Source of the DNA: Gammaproteobacteria bacterium
GTDB lineage: Bacteria; Pseudomonadota; Gammaproteobacteria; Pseudomonadales; Pseudohongiellaceae
Length of the DNA stretch: 64,000 bases
Direction: 5' to 3'
Assembly (NCBI GenBank): GCA_029244985.1
Contig: JAQWQD010000017.1
Span: 1 to 64,000 of the forward strand
Positions 18,673-28,029 of the stretch are shown here, one piece after another (position 1 is the first letter of the stretch; every line of letters starts with the position of its first letter). The translations under genes were made by a program, and so were the position numbers. Under the pieces are notes generated by a model. That model had not been told where the DNA came from, ran no database searches, and worked only from the letters and a program-made list of their open reading frames with translations.

Positions 18673-18987
18673 ATCTAATCTGGTCTTTGTTCTGCACTTC
18701 TCATTAGTAGATTAGAATCTGTTAGCCTGCCATTGGCCTGTTGAGAATATTTGGTTTAATTTCTACTTACCGAAATAGCGAAGATCTCTATAATTGTTAA
18801 ACATAATTCAGCCAATTTTCGAGTCACGGACAACCTAATTAGTCGGCGAGCATTAGGTCGAATAAATCCATGAACAAAGCTGCCATATCTGCTAATTTCA
18901 TCATTTCCATGGAATATGTAGTGCGCAACGCACAACAATCCGTAATTAGAGCGAAAGTTATTTTTTAAGACAGGTAAAGATTTTCAA
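18673..18987. other. Intergenic region, 315 bases
   Basis: AT-rich spacer between the GFA-like gene and the TPR-sulfotransferase. An 8-base inverted repeat TCTAATCT/AGATTAGA (18674-18681 and 18709-18716) with a long loop is the only structure noted and is weak. No gene, RNA or clear promoter is seen. Confidence 0.45.
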
Positions 18988-21009
18988 ATGCAAACTACAA
19001 ACGAGTTAAGCTCAGAAGCTCTTTTTAAAGAAACAATAAATCTTATTAATAAAGGTGATTTGGCTGGCGCTGTAGCAAATTGCCGTCGAGCGGTTGCGGC
19101 TGATTCGTCAGATGTATCCTCGACTGCCTTATTAGGTGCAGTTTTGATTAAAACTAAAGAGCCAATTGAAGCTGAAAATTACTTACGAAAAGCAATAGAC
19201 CTGGCACCTACATTTGCAAAGCCTCATGAAGATTTGGGCTATTTATTGCTAGAGACCGATCGTTCTGCCGAGGCGGTGACATGTTTAGAGAATGCGACTC
19301 GTCTAGACCCTAAGTCTGAAAAAGCATTTTATATGCTTGGGAAAGCTTATTCGAAGATTGGAGATGGACAGAAATCGGACGCAGCCTATGAAAAATCATT
19401 TGGGTTAAATCCTGAAAGGAAAAAATTAGCTCGTGCAGCAGAACACCACAAAGCAGGACGTTTTAAAGAAGCAGAAATACTCTATCGGGAAACTCTAAGA
19501 GATTATCCCAATAATGTAGATGCAATGCGCATGCTTGCAGGTATTGTTGCTTCGCAGTCTTTTGTTGAAGAAGCAGAATCTCTATTTCGAAGAGCACTAT
19601 CTTTAGCCCCAGATTATGGGCTCGCTTTTTTGGATTTTGGCATGCTGCTACAGGATCAGCATCGATATGCAGAAGCTATTGAATGCTTTGCACGTACAGC
19701 CGCTCTGGAGCCTAAAACACCTAAACCCCATTATTATTTGGCGTCTATTCTTGCACAGGTTGGCAAAACTTCCAGTGCGTTAAAAGCCTATCAACATGTA
19801 TTAGAACTTAGCCCAAAACATGCCGGCGCCTTACTTGGAATTGGACATACCTTGAAAACTATTGGTAAACAAGAAGAGGCAATTGACGCTTATCGAAACT
19901 GTATAAACTTGCGCCCAGACAATGGTGAGGTCTATTGGAGTCTTGCAAACCTAAAGACCTATAAATTAACTTCTGAAGACATAAATAGAATGGAATCCGC
20001 CATCGATTCAGGCGAAGAAATTAACGATGTATCAAAAGTTAATTTCTTGTTCGCTATAGCGAAGGCGAAAGAAGACGCTGGAAGCTTTAAAGATGCGTGG
20101 AAATACTATTGTAAGGGCAATGATTTGCAACGATCTCTGGAGTATTACGATCCTGTGGATACGGAATCTACCAACAATGACTTAATTAAGGTGTTTGACA
20201 AAAACTTTTTGACAAAAAATATTGAATCAGGATGCAAGGATGCAGCACCTATCTTTATTGTAGGGTTGCCTCGATCTGGATCTACATTAATAGAACAAAT
20301 CCTAGCCAGTCATAGCTTGGTTGAAGGTACATCCGAACTACCTTATTTAGGAAGGGTGGCCACCTCTCTAAATCGCAACAGAGCGGACGGTATAAATTAC
20401 CCTCAGGCAGTTTCGGAGTTAAGTTCCAATCATCTGGAGGCTTTAGGACAGCAGTATCTGGGCAAGGCAAAGTTTAATCGGCAATCTGATAAACCTAGAT
20501 TCATTGACAAAAATCCAAACAATTTTGCGTCGGTTGGTTTTATTCACAAGATATTGCCCAACGCCAAAATTATTGATGCACGTCGTTATCCTTTAGATTC
20601 CACGTTTAGCTGTTATCGACAATTATTCGCTAAAGGACAAACTTTCGTTTATGACCTGACGGATATTGGTGAGTACTATATTCAGTATCTGAGAATGATG
20701 GATCACTGGCATGACGTATTACCAGGGCGTGTACTTACTGTGCAATACGAAGATCTGGTCTTTAATCTTGAAGATTACGTAAGAAAATTATTGGAGTATT
20801 GCGAGTTACCCTGGGAGGATTCCTGTTTAAAATTTTATGAAACAGACAGACCGGTTCGTACAGCTAGCTCAGAACAAGTACGTCAGCCGGTATACACAAA
20901 GTCTGTTCACTACTGGCGAAACTATGAAGACGAATTGACAGAACTCATTGAAATTCTGGACCCTGTCTTGCCAAGATTTAAGCACTACGAGCATATTAAT
21001 CGAGTGTGA
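18988..21009 (+). CDS. TPR-repeat sulfotransferase family protein
   Basis: 673 residues in two parts. Residues about 5-340 are tandem tetratricopeptide repeats (for example GDLAGAVANCRRAV, AENYLRKAIDLAPTFAKPHEDLG, EEAIDAYRNCINLRPDNGEVY). Residues about 415-670 are a sulfotransferase domain with the PAPS 5'-phosphosulfate loop at 426-433 (GLPRSGST) and FIDKNPNNFASVGFI further on. Such proteins are frequent in marine bacteria and may sulfate proteins or other molecules presented by the TPR part; targets are mostly unknown. It ends 8 bases from the convergent gene at 21018. Confidence 0.88.
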   Translation: MQTTNELSSEALFKETINLINKGDLAGAVANCRRAVAADSSDVSSTALLGAVLIKTKEPIEAENYLRKAIDLAPTFAKPHEDLGYLLLETDRSAEAVTCLENATRLDPKSEKAFYMLGKAYSKIGDGQKSDAAYEKSFGLNPERKKLARAAEHHKAGRFKEAEILYRETLRDYPNNVDAMRMLAGIVASQSFVEEAESLFRRALSLAPDYGLAFLDFGMLLQDQHRYAEAIECFARTAALEPKTPKPHYYLASILAQVGKTSSALKAYQHVLELSPKHAGALLGIGHTLKTIGKQEEAIDAYRNCINLRPDNGEVYWSLANLKTYKLTSEDINRMESAIDSGEEINDVSKVNFLFAIAKAKEDAGSFKDAWKYYCKGNDLQRSLEYYDPVDTESTNNDLIKVFDKNFLTKNIESGCKDAAPIFIVGLPRSGSTLIEQILASHSLVEGTSELPYLGRVATSLNRNRADGINYPQAVSELSSNHLEALGQQYLGKAKFNRQSDKPRFIDKNPNNFASVGFIHKILPNAKIIDARRYPLDSTFSCYRQLFAKGQTFVYDLTDIGEYYIQYLRMMDHWHDVLPGRVLTVQYEDLVFNLEDYVRKLLEYCELPWEDSCLKFYETDRPVRTASSEQVRQPVYTKSVHYWRNYEDELTELIEILDPVLPRFKHYEHINRV

Positions 21010-21017
21010 GCTTTGAA

Positions 21018-21932
21018 TTAGAAGGGCCAGACTTCTAGCCCATGGATTGAGTTTCTAATGTCCATTGACAGATTGTGGCTACCTGCATTCAAGGATTCGC
21101 GAAAACTATGAAGTGAAATTGTAGATGGCGAAGACCCGCCGGCAATTAAATGGTCAGACACTACGCATAGTCCTCGTCCAAATCCTTGCCTTGCAACTCG
21201 AGTATCATCCAATTCAGTATGGGTAAGTAGCTCCGCGTCGAAATAAGGAACTGGGAATTCCTTTGATACCCCATCTCTTCCGAAATACTTAACAACATTG
21301 CTCTGCGTGTCGTTGAATATAACGCCATTTCCAAAGGGTTGAGCATTGTGGGTGCCCATTGGAAGCTTTGCAAACAGCTGTATATGCTTGCCCGTATACC
21401 CAAATAGACCGCCTGTATTTAATCCACTAAAGAATAGCGATTGGCTGTTGCAGAAAATACTATTCAGATGAAGCTGATTACTGGGCTGTGGCCCTTTTTC
21501 CTGTTCTGGATGGAAAGGCAATGCGCGATAACCGTTAAAATCCTTAATGATATTGAGTCCGTAACTAAAACGATTTTTATCCAGGTCGAAACCCACTATG
21601 GAATCGAAACCTGTTGAGGAAATGAATAACCTGCGGCGATAGATACTTATTTCATGACAGTGTTTTAGAAACGGGTTTTTGTAGGAAGCGACATGCTTGA
21701 ATTGTGTGTCGTATTCGAACAATTCATCACTGGCGGCAATAAATACTCGGTTGTTATCGAAAGCGATGCCCCTTAATCCCCGATCCCAGCCTCGACCTTG
21801 CCAGTCGATATCCATGGTGTTCCAGTCAATCACTTGTTCGTATTTTTCGGTTTCGCAGTCAATCAAATAGACTCCGCCATGGCTTTCGCCCTGCTGACTA
21901 CCTCTTACTACTGAAGTTGCAATAAATTTCAT
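21018..21932 (-). CDS. Uncharacterised protein, propeller-like
   Basis: 304 residues without signal peptide. It has repeating beta-rich units such as RGIAFDNNRVFIAASDELFEYD, HEISIYRRRLFISSTGFDSIVGFDL and LHLNSIFCNSQSLFFSG, which look like blades of a beta-propeller. WQGRGWDRGLRG and HAQPFGNG are distinctive. Similar proteins often sit beside TPR-sulfotransferases, and here the two genes are convergent. I recognise no catalytic site and assign no function. Related uncharacterised families (DUF4915/TIGR03032-like) are possible. Confidence 0.65.
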   Translation of the reverse strand: MKFIATSVVRGSQQGESHGGVYLIDCETEKYEQVIDWNTMDIDWQGRGWDRGLRGIAFDNNRVFIAASDELFEYDTQFKHVASYKNPFLKHCHEISIYRRRLFISSTGFDSIVGFDLDKNRFSYGLNIIKDFNGYRALPFHPEQEKGPQPSNQLHLNSIFCNSQSLFFSGLNTGGLFGYTGKHIQLFAKLPMGTHNAQPFGNGVIFNDTQSNVVKYFGRDGVSKEFPVPYFDAELLTHTELDDTRVARQGFGRGLCVVSDHLIAGGSSPSTISLHSFRESLNAGSHNLSMDIRNSIHGLEVWPF

Positions 21933-22136
21933 GATAAATGCTGAGTTAAAGTTACTGAATTTTGCGGTTATTATCCAAAATTTGGCAACTAGGCAACTAG
22001 AAAAAGCCTTATTTTTTGATATTTTAGAAATGAAACTCTAATCCGTTACGCCCCTATAGGCTGGGAAACGTTAGAGCGGATTGACTAATATTATGTTTTA
22101 AATCAAACTGGGTAAACCTAGGATCAGGAGCCGAGA

Positions 22137-24593
22137 ATGCCTAATAGCTGTGGTAAGAAAAATACTCCCTTCCGTAAACGCTCTTTATGCATTGCGATTT
22201 CATCTGCGCTTACAGCGTCGATGGCTGCAGACGCCCAAGATGCCGGTCTCGAAGAAATCATTGTTACCTCAACGAAGCGTGAGTTGAACCTTCAAGACAC
22301 CCCATTGGCGGTGACAGCATTGGGTAATGAAGAATTAACGCTCTTGCGTTTAATGAATTTTGAAGATTACGTTGGTCAGATTCCAAGTCTTGCAGTGACT
22401 GAGAGAGAGCCTGGCGCCAGTTCTGTCATTATGCGTGGCTGCGCTGCACAGGGCCTTTCTTTCAGTGACTCAGCGACTACTTCAGTTTATCTTGATGAGC
22501 AGCCGATTACTGCGGCTGGTTATAACCCAGATCCACGGCTCATTGATATTGAACGATTGGAAGCCTTGGCCGGCCCCCAGGGAACGCTGTTCGGTGATGC
22601 CGCACAATGCGGAACACTTCGAATAATAACAAATAAACCCGACACAACCGAATTCAGTGGTTGGCTGGATGTCACAGGCTCATCTATTAAAGATGGCGGC
22701 GATAGTCGTGATGTCAGCGCTATGTTTAATATCCCTTTGTTGGACAACAGGCTGGCCCTGCGTTTCGTCGGATTTAGTTCGGACGAAGCCGGATGGGTAG
22801 ACAACATATTAAGTCCATCTCCAGGCAAAACTTTCGATAACGCTGCATACGTTGATGACGATGTAAACAGCTCTACATGGGAAGGCGGCCGCCTTGGATT
22901 ACGTTGGGCGGCAAGCGACCAATGGACTGTGGACTTGCAACATATTTATCAAAAGTATGAATTGGATGGATTTGCAGACGCATCTCTCAACACGCAAAAC
23001 TACGCTGACACCAGTGTATTTCCAGTTTTTGGGTCTAGAGAACAAGCCAGATTCAGCGAAGACGTGTGGGAAGATGAGTGGTATCAAACGGCATTAACGA
23101 TCGAAGGCGACCTGGATATTGGTAATTTCGTTTTATCCGGTGCTTATTTTGATAGAGATAGCGCTTATTCTGCAGATAGCACCGCCTACCTGCAATCGTT
23201 TCAGCAAACTGGCGACTATTTTCGTTCGTTTAATACCGGAGACCCTTATTACGATACTGGTTCTATCTATGACTTCGGCGGTGATCCGCGGGCCAATGAC
23301 TATGACGCACGAGAAACTACTTCCTGGACTGTAGAAGGCCGTTATGCAACGCCGACCGACGGTCGTTGGTCAGGTATCATTGGTGGTTTTTACAATCATC
23401 GAGAAGTTGATGAATTGTTTACCGCTAATGTACTAAATGGGTTTTCCAGTTCTGGAGCGTTTGCATATATTGATTATGCAGGCGGCTACGTTGGTACTCC
23501 AAATTCAAATAATTGGTTTTCAGGTACTTATGACAGCGATCTTGATCAAAGTGCAATATTTGGTGAGGTCAGCGTAGATTTAACAGAGAATTTTACAATT
23601 ACTGCTGGCGGTCGTTTTTACAATATTGAAAATGACTACATCGTTAAAAATGGTGCGCTAATTGGACTGAACGGTGGAGAGCCTGACTGTGCGGTAAATT
23701 ATTGTTATGCGCCCGGGGATTTAGGAAAGTCGGATGAGTCCGGATTTGTACCGAAAGTGAATTTGGCTTATAGGGCCGGCGATCAGCTATTGTATGCCAC
23801 CTATTCTGAGGGGTTTAGGAGAGGAGGTGCAAACTCCGCCAGGCCGCAATCAGTCTATGGGCCACCTACCGGACAATTTGCAGCTCCAGCGGGGACATTG
23901 AACAAGTACGATTCCGATACTATTGAAAACTGGGAAATTGGCGCGAAAACCGAATGGCTAGATAATCGGTTGCGTCTTAATTTTTCGGTCTATCAAATGA
24001 CTTGGGACAATATTCAGATACAAGCGGAAGATCCGCAACCAACGCTTTATACCTTGGGTATTGTCAATTTTCCCGAAGCAGAGATTGAAGGGGCAGAGAT
24101 TTGGGCGACTTATGCGCCGGACGATAATTGGCAGTTCGATTTTACGCTGGGTATAAATGATGGAGAGATACCTAGTGATCAAATGTTATTTAGTGGTATG
24201 GCAGGAGAGATACCGGTAGCAGGCGGAACTAGGTTGCCAATTGTTCCTGATCTCAAATACAGTATCCATGCTACATATACTTTTTCAGAAACCTTGTTCG
24301 GGGGAAATCCTTATATCATTGGCCGCTACAACTATATTGATGAGTCAGTTAACTCCCTAGCTGGTATTGAATCCTCGAGTTTTAAGGTGCCAACAAGCAC
24401 CCATGATTCCTGGGATCGCTTTAATTTGCAGGCAGGCTTGGAGACAGACGATTGGAGCGTGAGTGTATTCATTGACAATGTGCTTGATGAAGAAGCTGAA
24501 TTATTTTTTAATAATCGTTGGTCGCAACAGCGACTTTCGGTGAATCAACCCAGAACAATTGGGGTCAATTTCCGTTACAATTTTAGGAATTAG
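22137..24593 (+). CDS. TonB-dependent outer-membrane receptor
   Basis: 818 residues. A signal peptide (about 1-34, ending MAADAQ) is followed by a TonB-box-like segment LEEIIVTSTKRE (38-49). The plug domain follows (about 50-165) with LEALAGPQGTLFGDAAQCG and LRIITNKP, then a 22-strand barrel rich in aromatic girdles, closing RTIGVNFRYNF. It imports an unidentified ligand through the outer membrane using TonB energy. No siderophore genes are near, so the ligand may be an organic substrate; the PYROXD2-like cassette starts 255 bases downstream on the same strand. AGGAG lies 7 bases before the ATG. Confidence 0.93.
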   Translation: MPNSCGKKNTPFRKRSLCIAISSALTASMAADAQDAGLEEIIVTSTKRELNLQDTPLAVTALGNEELTLLRLMNFEDYVGQIPSLAVTEREPGASSVIMRGCAAQGLSFSDSATTSVYLDEQPITAAGYNPDPRLIDIERLEALAGPQGTLFGDAAQCGTLRIITNKPDTTEFSGWLDVTGSSIKDGGDSRDVSAMFNIPLLDNRLALRFVGFSSDEAGWVDNILSPSPGKTFDNAAYVDDDVNSSTWEGGRLGLRWAASDQWTVDLQHIYQKYELDGFADASLNTQNYADTSVFPVFGSREQARFSEDVWEDEWYQTALTIEGDLDIGNFVLSGAYFDRDSAYSADSTAYLQSFQQTGDYFRSFNTGDPYYDTGSIYDFGGDPRANDYDARETTSWTVEGRYATPTDGRWSGIIGGFYNHREVDELFTANVLNGFSSSGAFAYIDYAGGYVGTPNSNNWFSGTYDSDLDQSAIFGEVSVDLTENFTITAGGRFYNIENDYIVKNGALIGLNGGEPDCAVNYCYAPGDLGKSDESGFVPKVNLAYRAGDQLLYATYSEGFRRGGANSARPQSVYGPPTGQFAAPAGTLNKYDSDTIENWEIGAKTEWLDNRLRLNFSVYQMTWDNIQIQAEDPQPTLYTLGIVNFPEAEIEGAEIWATYAPDDNWQFDFTLGINDGEIPSDQMLFSGMAGEIPVAGGTRLPIVPDLKYSIHATYTFSETLFGGNPYIIGRYNYIDESVNSLAGIESSSFKVPTSTHDSWDRFNLQAGLETDDWSVSVFIDNVLDEEAELFFNNRWSQQRLSVNQPRTIGVNFRYNFRN

Positions 24594-24648
24594 TTTGGTA
24601 GTGGAAGTAGATTTTAACGCGTTCGTTTGTAAGAATATTTAAAGTGCC

Positions 24649-24675
24649 AAGGTGCCTTCTATAAGAAGGCACCTT
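24649..24675 (+). terminator. Strong hairpin after the TonB receptor gene
   Basis: AAGGTGCCTTCT (24649-24660) and AGAAGGCACCTT (24664-24675) form a perfect 12-bp stem with a 3-base loop. It lies 55 bases after the receptor stop. The T-run after it is poor (TTGCGTTTGCT), so it may be a weak terminator, an mRNA-stabilising element, or an attenuator limiting read-through into the next cassette. Confidence 0.6.
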
Positions 24676-24848
24676 GCGTTTGCTACTCCTAAATTGTTTA
24701 TTCTGACAATATTTTTCAAGTTTCTTACTCAGCATAAAAGCTTGGTTGTTAATTACCAGAAATATTTCTGTATTCGAGAATTTATTTGTTCCTTAGGCAG
24801 TTTACAATTGTGTAATAGTACATTTTTTGGCAATGGGTTCAGAGCTTG

Positions 24849-26462
24849 ATGCAATCATATGACGCAATTGTTATTGGTGCTGGTCACAATGGTCTTGTGA
24901 CTGCGACATTTTTAGCAAAAGCAGGGCTCAAAGTTTTAGTAGTTGAGAAGAACGACCACATTGGCGGAGCGACTGTAAGCCGAGAGCTGCACCAGGATTG
25001 GAAATACTCTAACTGTTCTTATGTCTGCAGCTTATTTCGGCCCGAAATATATCAAGCTTTGGATTTAGGGCGTCATGGCCTTGAGGTGGTTCCACTTCAG
25101 GGCAGCGTTACTTTCAAGCAAGATGGAGATTATTTTGGTAGTTATCATCAATCTCCAGTAAGAAGAAGAGAAATTGAGCGACACTCAAAGCGAGATGCCG
25201 ATGCGTCAATTCGATTTGATGCCGATTTAATGAAATGGTGTCGACTAATTCGAAGTTTCTTGCTAACTGCTCCGCCAGATCCGGGATCATTAAAGATTCG
25301 GAACGTAATGGAATTTTCTTATCTACTCAAAAAATTTCATTCCCTAAGTGAAAGTCAAATTTACGAGTTCATTCGTTTCTTTACGATGTCCATAGCCGAG
25401 TACCTCGAGGAGTATTTCGAGAGCGATGTAATCCTCGCTCATTTTTCTGGTGGTAGCATTATAGGCACCGGGTTAGGTGTTTATTCTCCTGGAACTGCTT
25501 ATGTACTCTTGCATCACGCAATGGGTGACGTAGATGGTAATGTTGGATCTTGGGGGTTTGCACGTGGAGGGATGGGTGCCGTGTCGGCTGCTATCGCTTC
25601 TTCTTTTCAAGCCGAGGATGGGGAAATACGGACAGACGCAGAAGTGGGTCAGATACTGGTCAAGGGAGGTCGGGCAGTCGGAGTAGCCCTGAGTGGGGGC
25701 GAAGAAATATATGCAAATACCATTGTCTCAAATTTGGATGCCAAGCGAACTTTCCTCAAGATTATGGATCGTAATGATCTGCCAGAGCATGTTGTTCAGC
25801 GTGCAGAAAATTTTAAAATTCGCGGTTCTTCTGGCAAAGTAAATATTGCATTGGACGGATTACCGAATTTTCCTGCTCTTCCTCCGCGATCTCCTTTAAC
25901 TCTCGGCCATATTCATTTTACGGATACTTTAGAGCGTTTGGAGCGGGCCTATGATGACTGGAAAGATGATTGTTGGTCTAAAGACCCCTATGTGGACTTG
26001 GTGATTCCTTCACAGTATGACCCAACGCTCGCACCACCAGGCAAGCACATGATGTCTGTATTCGTTCAGTATTGTCCAGTAAAGCCAGAAGGCGGATGGA
26101 CGGATCAAAAAAAAGATGCATTTGGTGCCACTGTGATCAATCAAATTAGTGATTACAGTCCTAACTTTAAGGATCTCCTGCTTCATGCTGAAGTGCGAAC
26201 GCCTAAAGAAATAGAGGATGAGGTAGGCCTTACGGAAGGGAATATTTTTCAGGGTGAGCTCACCCTAGACCAATTGATGTTCAATCGCCCGTTTCCTGGA
26301 TATGCCCGTTATCGAGGCCCAGTCAAAGGTATGTACATGTGCAGCTCTTCGACGCATCCGGGCGGTGGAGTCATGGGAGCCCCAGGAACCAATTCGGCGC
26401 GGGAAATACTGACAGATTTAAAAAGAAGGGATACAACTCCTGAGGATTTTGGCGATGACTAA
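24849..26462 (+). CDS. PYROXD2/phytoene-desaturase-like FAD oxidoreductase, type A, cassette 1
   Basis: 537 residues from the ATG at 24849 (a TTG one codon earlier is less likely). An N-terminal dinucleotide fold has GAGHNG (10-15) and the ribose-binding E33. The body follows the CrtI/PYROXD2 pattern, with ATVSRELH, NCSYVCSLFRPEI, RGSSGKVNIALDGLP and the C-terminal FAD segment STHPGGGVMGAPG. The HGL and SLFRPEI stretches match animal PYROXD2 better than carotenoid desaturases. It shares type-A marks (EGNIFQGEL, FNRPFPGYA) with 31942 and 50573. The next gene starts inside its end, implying a coupled partner. Likely role: oxidase or dehydrogenase of a small amine; substrate unknown. Confidence 0.85.
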   Translation: MQSYDAIVIGAGHNGLVTATFLAKAGLKVLVVEKNDHIGGATVSRELHQDWKYSNCSYVCSLFRPEIYQALDLGRHGLEVVPLQGSVTFKQDGDYFGSYHQSPVRRREIERHSKRDADASIRFDADLMKWCRLIRSFLLTAPPDPGSLKIRNVMEFSYLLKKFHSLSESQIYEFIRFFTMSIAEYLEEYFESDVILAHFSGGSIIGTGLGVYSPGTAYVLLHHAMGDVDGNVGSWGFARGGMGAVSAAIASSFQAEDGEIRTDAEVGQILVKGGRAVGVALSGGEEIYANTIVSNLDAKRTFLKIMDRNDLPEHVVQRAENFKIRGSSGKVNIALDGLPNFPALPPRSPLTLGHIHFTDTLERLERAYDDWKDDCWSKDPYVDLVIPSQYDPTLAPPGKHMMSVFVQYCPVKPEGGWTDQKKDAFGATVINQISDYSPNFKDLLLHAEVRTPKEIEDEVGLTEGNIFQGELTLDQLMFNRPFPGYARYRGPVKGMYMCSSSTHPGGGVMGAPGTNSAREILTDLKRRDTTPEDFGDD

Positions 26463-28023
26463 ACCCTCGGAAAATTCAGTCATTATTATAGGGGCGGGTC
26501 ACAACGGACTTGTCTGTGCGATTTACCTTTCCATCGCAGGTTACAAGGTAAGAGTCCTGGAGGCTCAGGATATAGCTGGCGGTGGAGCCGTTACTTCGGA
26601 GTTTGCCGCAGGGTTCAAAATTTCAGGGTTAGCACATTTATTCCATGGGTTAGATCCTGAGATCCTTAAAGATATCGGAATGCAGTCTGCTGATTTTGAA
26701 TTAGGGCCCGAAATAAAAACAATTGCGTTGGCTGCAAATGGCAATCACCTTCTGATCGGAAAAGACTCCGTAACTGGTGCAGGCTTGTCTGAAGAAGATA
26801 AACAAGCCTATAAAGAATTCAAACAAGAGTATTACGACTTCGCTAAAGCTCTAAAGCCTCTTCTATTGAATAAGCCGCCTCGATTAAAGAATATGGACAA
26901 GGCGGACAAGTTCACATTCGCGAAAATGGGTTGGGGATTACGCTTCGGCTTAGGTGTGGATGCAATGCGCGAATTTCTCCGTGTTGGAGGAATCAATATT
27001 TACGATGTGTTGAACGAGAAAATAGAAAACTCTCACTTAAAAGGTGCGATTTCAGTTGATGCGGTAATGGGTCATCATATGGGACCACGTACACCAACAA
27101 CTGTTCTTACTTACCTGACAAGACTGAATGGGGAAGCTCAAGGAAATCTTTCGGCGCCCAAAAATGGTATGGGGCGCGTAACAGAATTACTAGTTAATTA
27201 CGCAGAGTCTAAAGGGGTAGAAATTCAATGCGGAGCTACTGTAAAGAAAATCCTTATTGATGAAGGAAAGGCGACAGGAGTGGAGCTTGTCAGTGGTGAG
27301 CAGTATAAGGCACCTCTAATAGTTTCAAATGCTGATGCAAAATCAACATTTCTTAAAATGATTGATGTCTGCGAGCTCGATGCTATGTTCGCCAAGCGAA
27401 TTAACACGACCCGAACTCACGGCAGCGTTGCAAAGTTTCACTTTGCTTTAGATGGCCTGCCAGAATTTGTTGGATTAGAGGCAAGTGATTTAGGTAATCG
27501 TATGTTAATCGCGCCAGATATGCGTTACGTCGAACACGCCTTCAATCATTCGAAATATAAAGAATTTTCTACTGAGCCTGTGATTGAGATCATTTTCCCT
27601 AGTGTACATGATGATTCTTTAGCGCCACCTGGGCGCCATGTGATGTCTGTTTTGGCGACATTCGCCCCCTATAATCTAAAAAATGGATGGGATGAACAAG
27701 AGAGGCGACAATTTACTAATGTAGTGCTTAAAAGTATTGATGAATATGCGCCAGGTATCACTTCTAAAATAATTGCTAGTGAATTGGTAACGCCAATAGA
27801 TATTGAAAATAAGTTTAAAATATCAGGAGGTCACTGGCATCATGGAGAAATGACTATCGATCAGTCATTTATGATGAGGCCAATACATGGGGCAGCACAA
27901 TACAACACTCCTATAGAGGGTCTGTTTTTGTGTGGCGCCGCAGCACACCCAGGTGGAGGCATTACAGGCATTCCTGGGCGTAACGCAGCAAAGCGTATTT
28001 CTTCTCTGGATCGGGCAGGATAA
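26455..28023 (+). CDS. PYROXD2/phytoene-desaturase-like FAD oxidoreductase, type B, cassette 1
   Basis: 522 residues from the ATG at 26455, overlapping the type-A gene by 8 bases. GAGHNG is at 13-18. Type-B marks are GGHWHHGEM, MMRPIHGAAQY and CGAAAHPGGGITGIPG near the C-terminus, where type A has EGNIFQGEL. The middle HGSVAKFHFALDGLPEF corresponds to type A's RGSSGKVNIALDGLP. The paired His (WHHG) is seen in all three type-B proteins and none of the type-A proteins, so the two subunits likely have different active sites or only one is catalytic. The overlap points to equal synthesis and a heteromer, which is inference. Confidence 0.85.
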   Translation: MTKPSENSVIIIGAGHNGLVCAIYLSIAGYKVRVLEAQDIAGGGAVTSEFAAGFKISGLAHLFHGLDPEILKDIGMQSADFELGPEIKTIALAANGNHLLIGKDSVTGAGLSEEDKQAYKEFKQEYYDFAKALKPLLLNKPPRLKNMDKADKFTFAKMGWGLRFGLGVDAMREFLRVGGINIYDVLNEKIENSHLKGAISVDAVMGHHMGPRTPTTVLTYLTRLNGEAQGNLSAPKNGMGRVTELLVNYAESKGVEIQCGATVKKILIDEGKATGVELVSGEQYKAPLIVSNADAKSTFLKMIDVCELDAMFAKRINTTRTHGSVAKFHFALDGLPEFVGLEASDLGNRMLIAPDMRYVEHAFNHSKYKEFSTEPVIEIIFPSVHDDSLAPPGRHVMSVLATFAPYNLKNGWDEQERRQFTNVVLKSIDEYAPGITSKIIASELVTPIDIENKFKISGGHWHHGEMTIDQSFMMRPIHGAAQYNTPIEGLFLCGAAAHPGGGITGIPGRNAAKRISSLDRAG

Positions 28024-28029
28024 ACATAA

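Noticed and set aside
24652-24849. 65-residue frame before cassette 1
   Set aside because: It overlaps the hairpin, has unlikely composition and no ribosome binding site.
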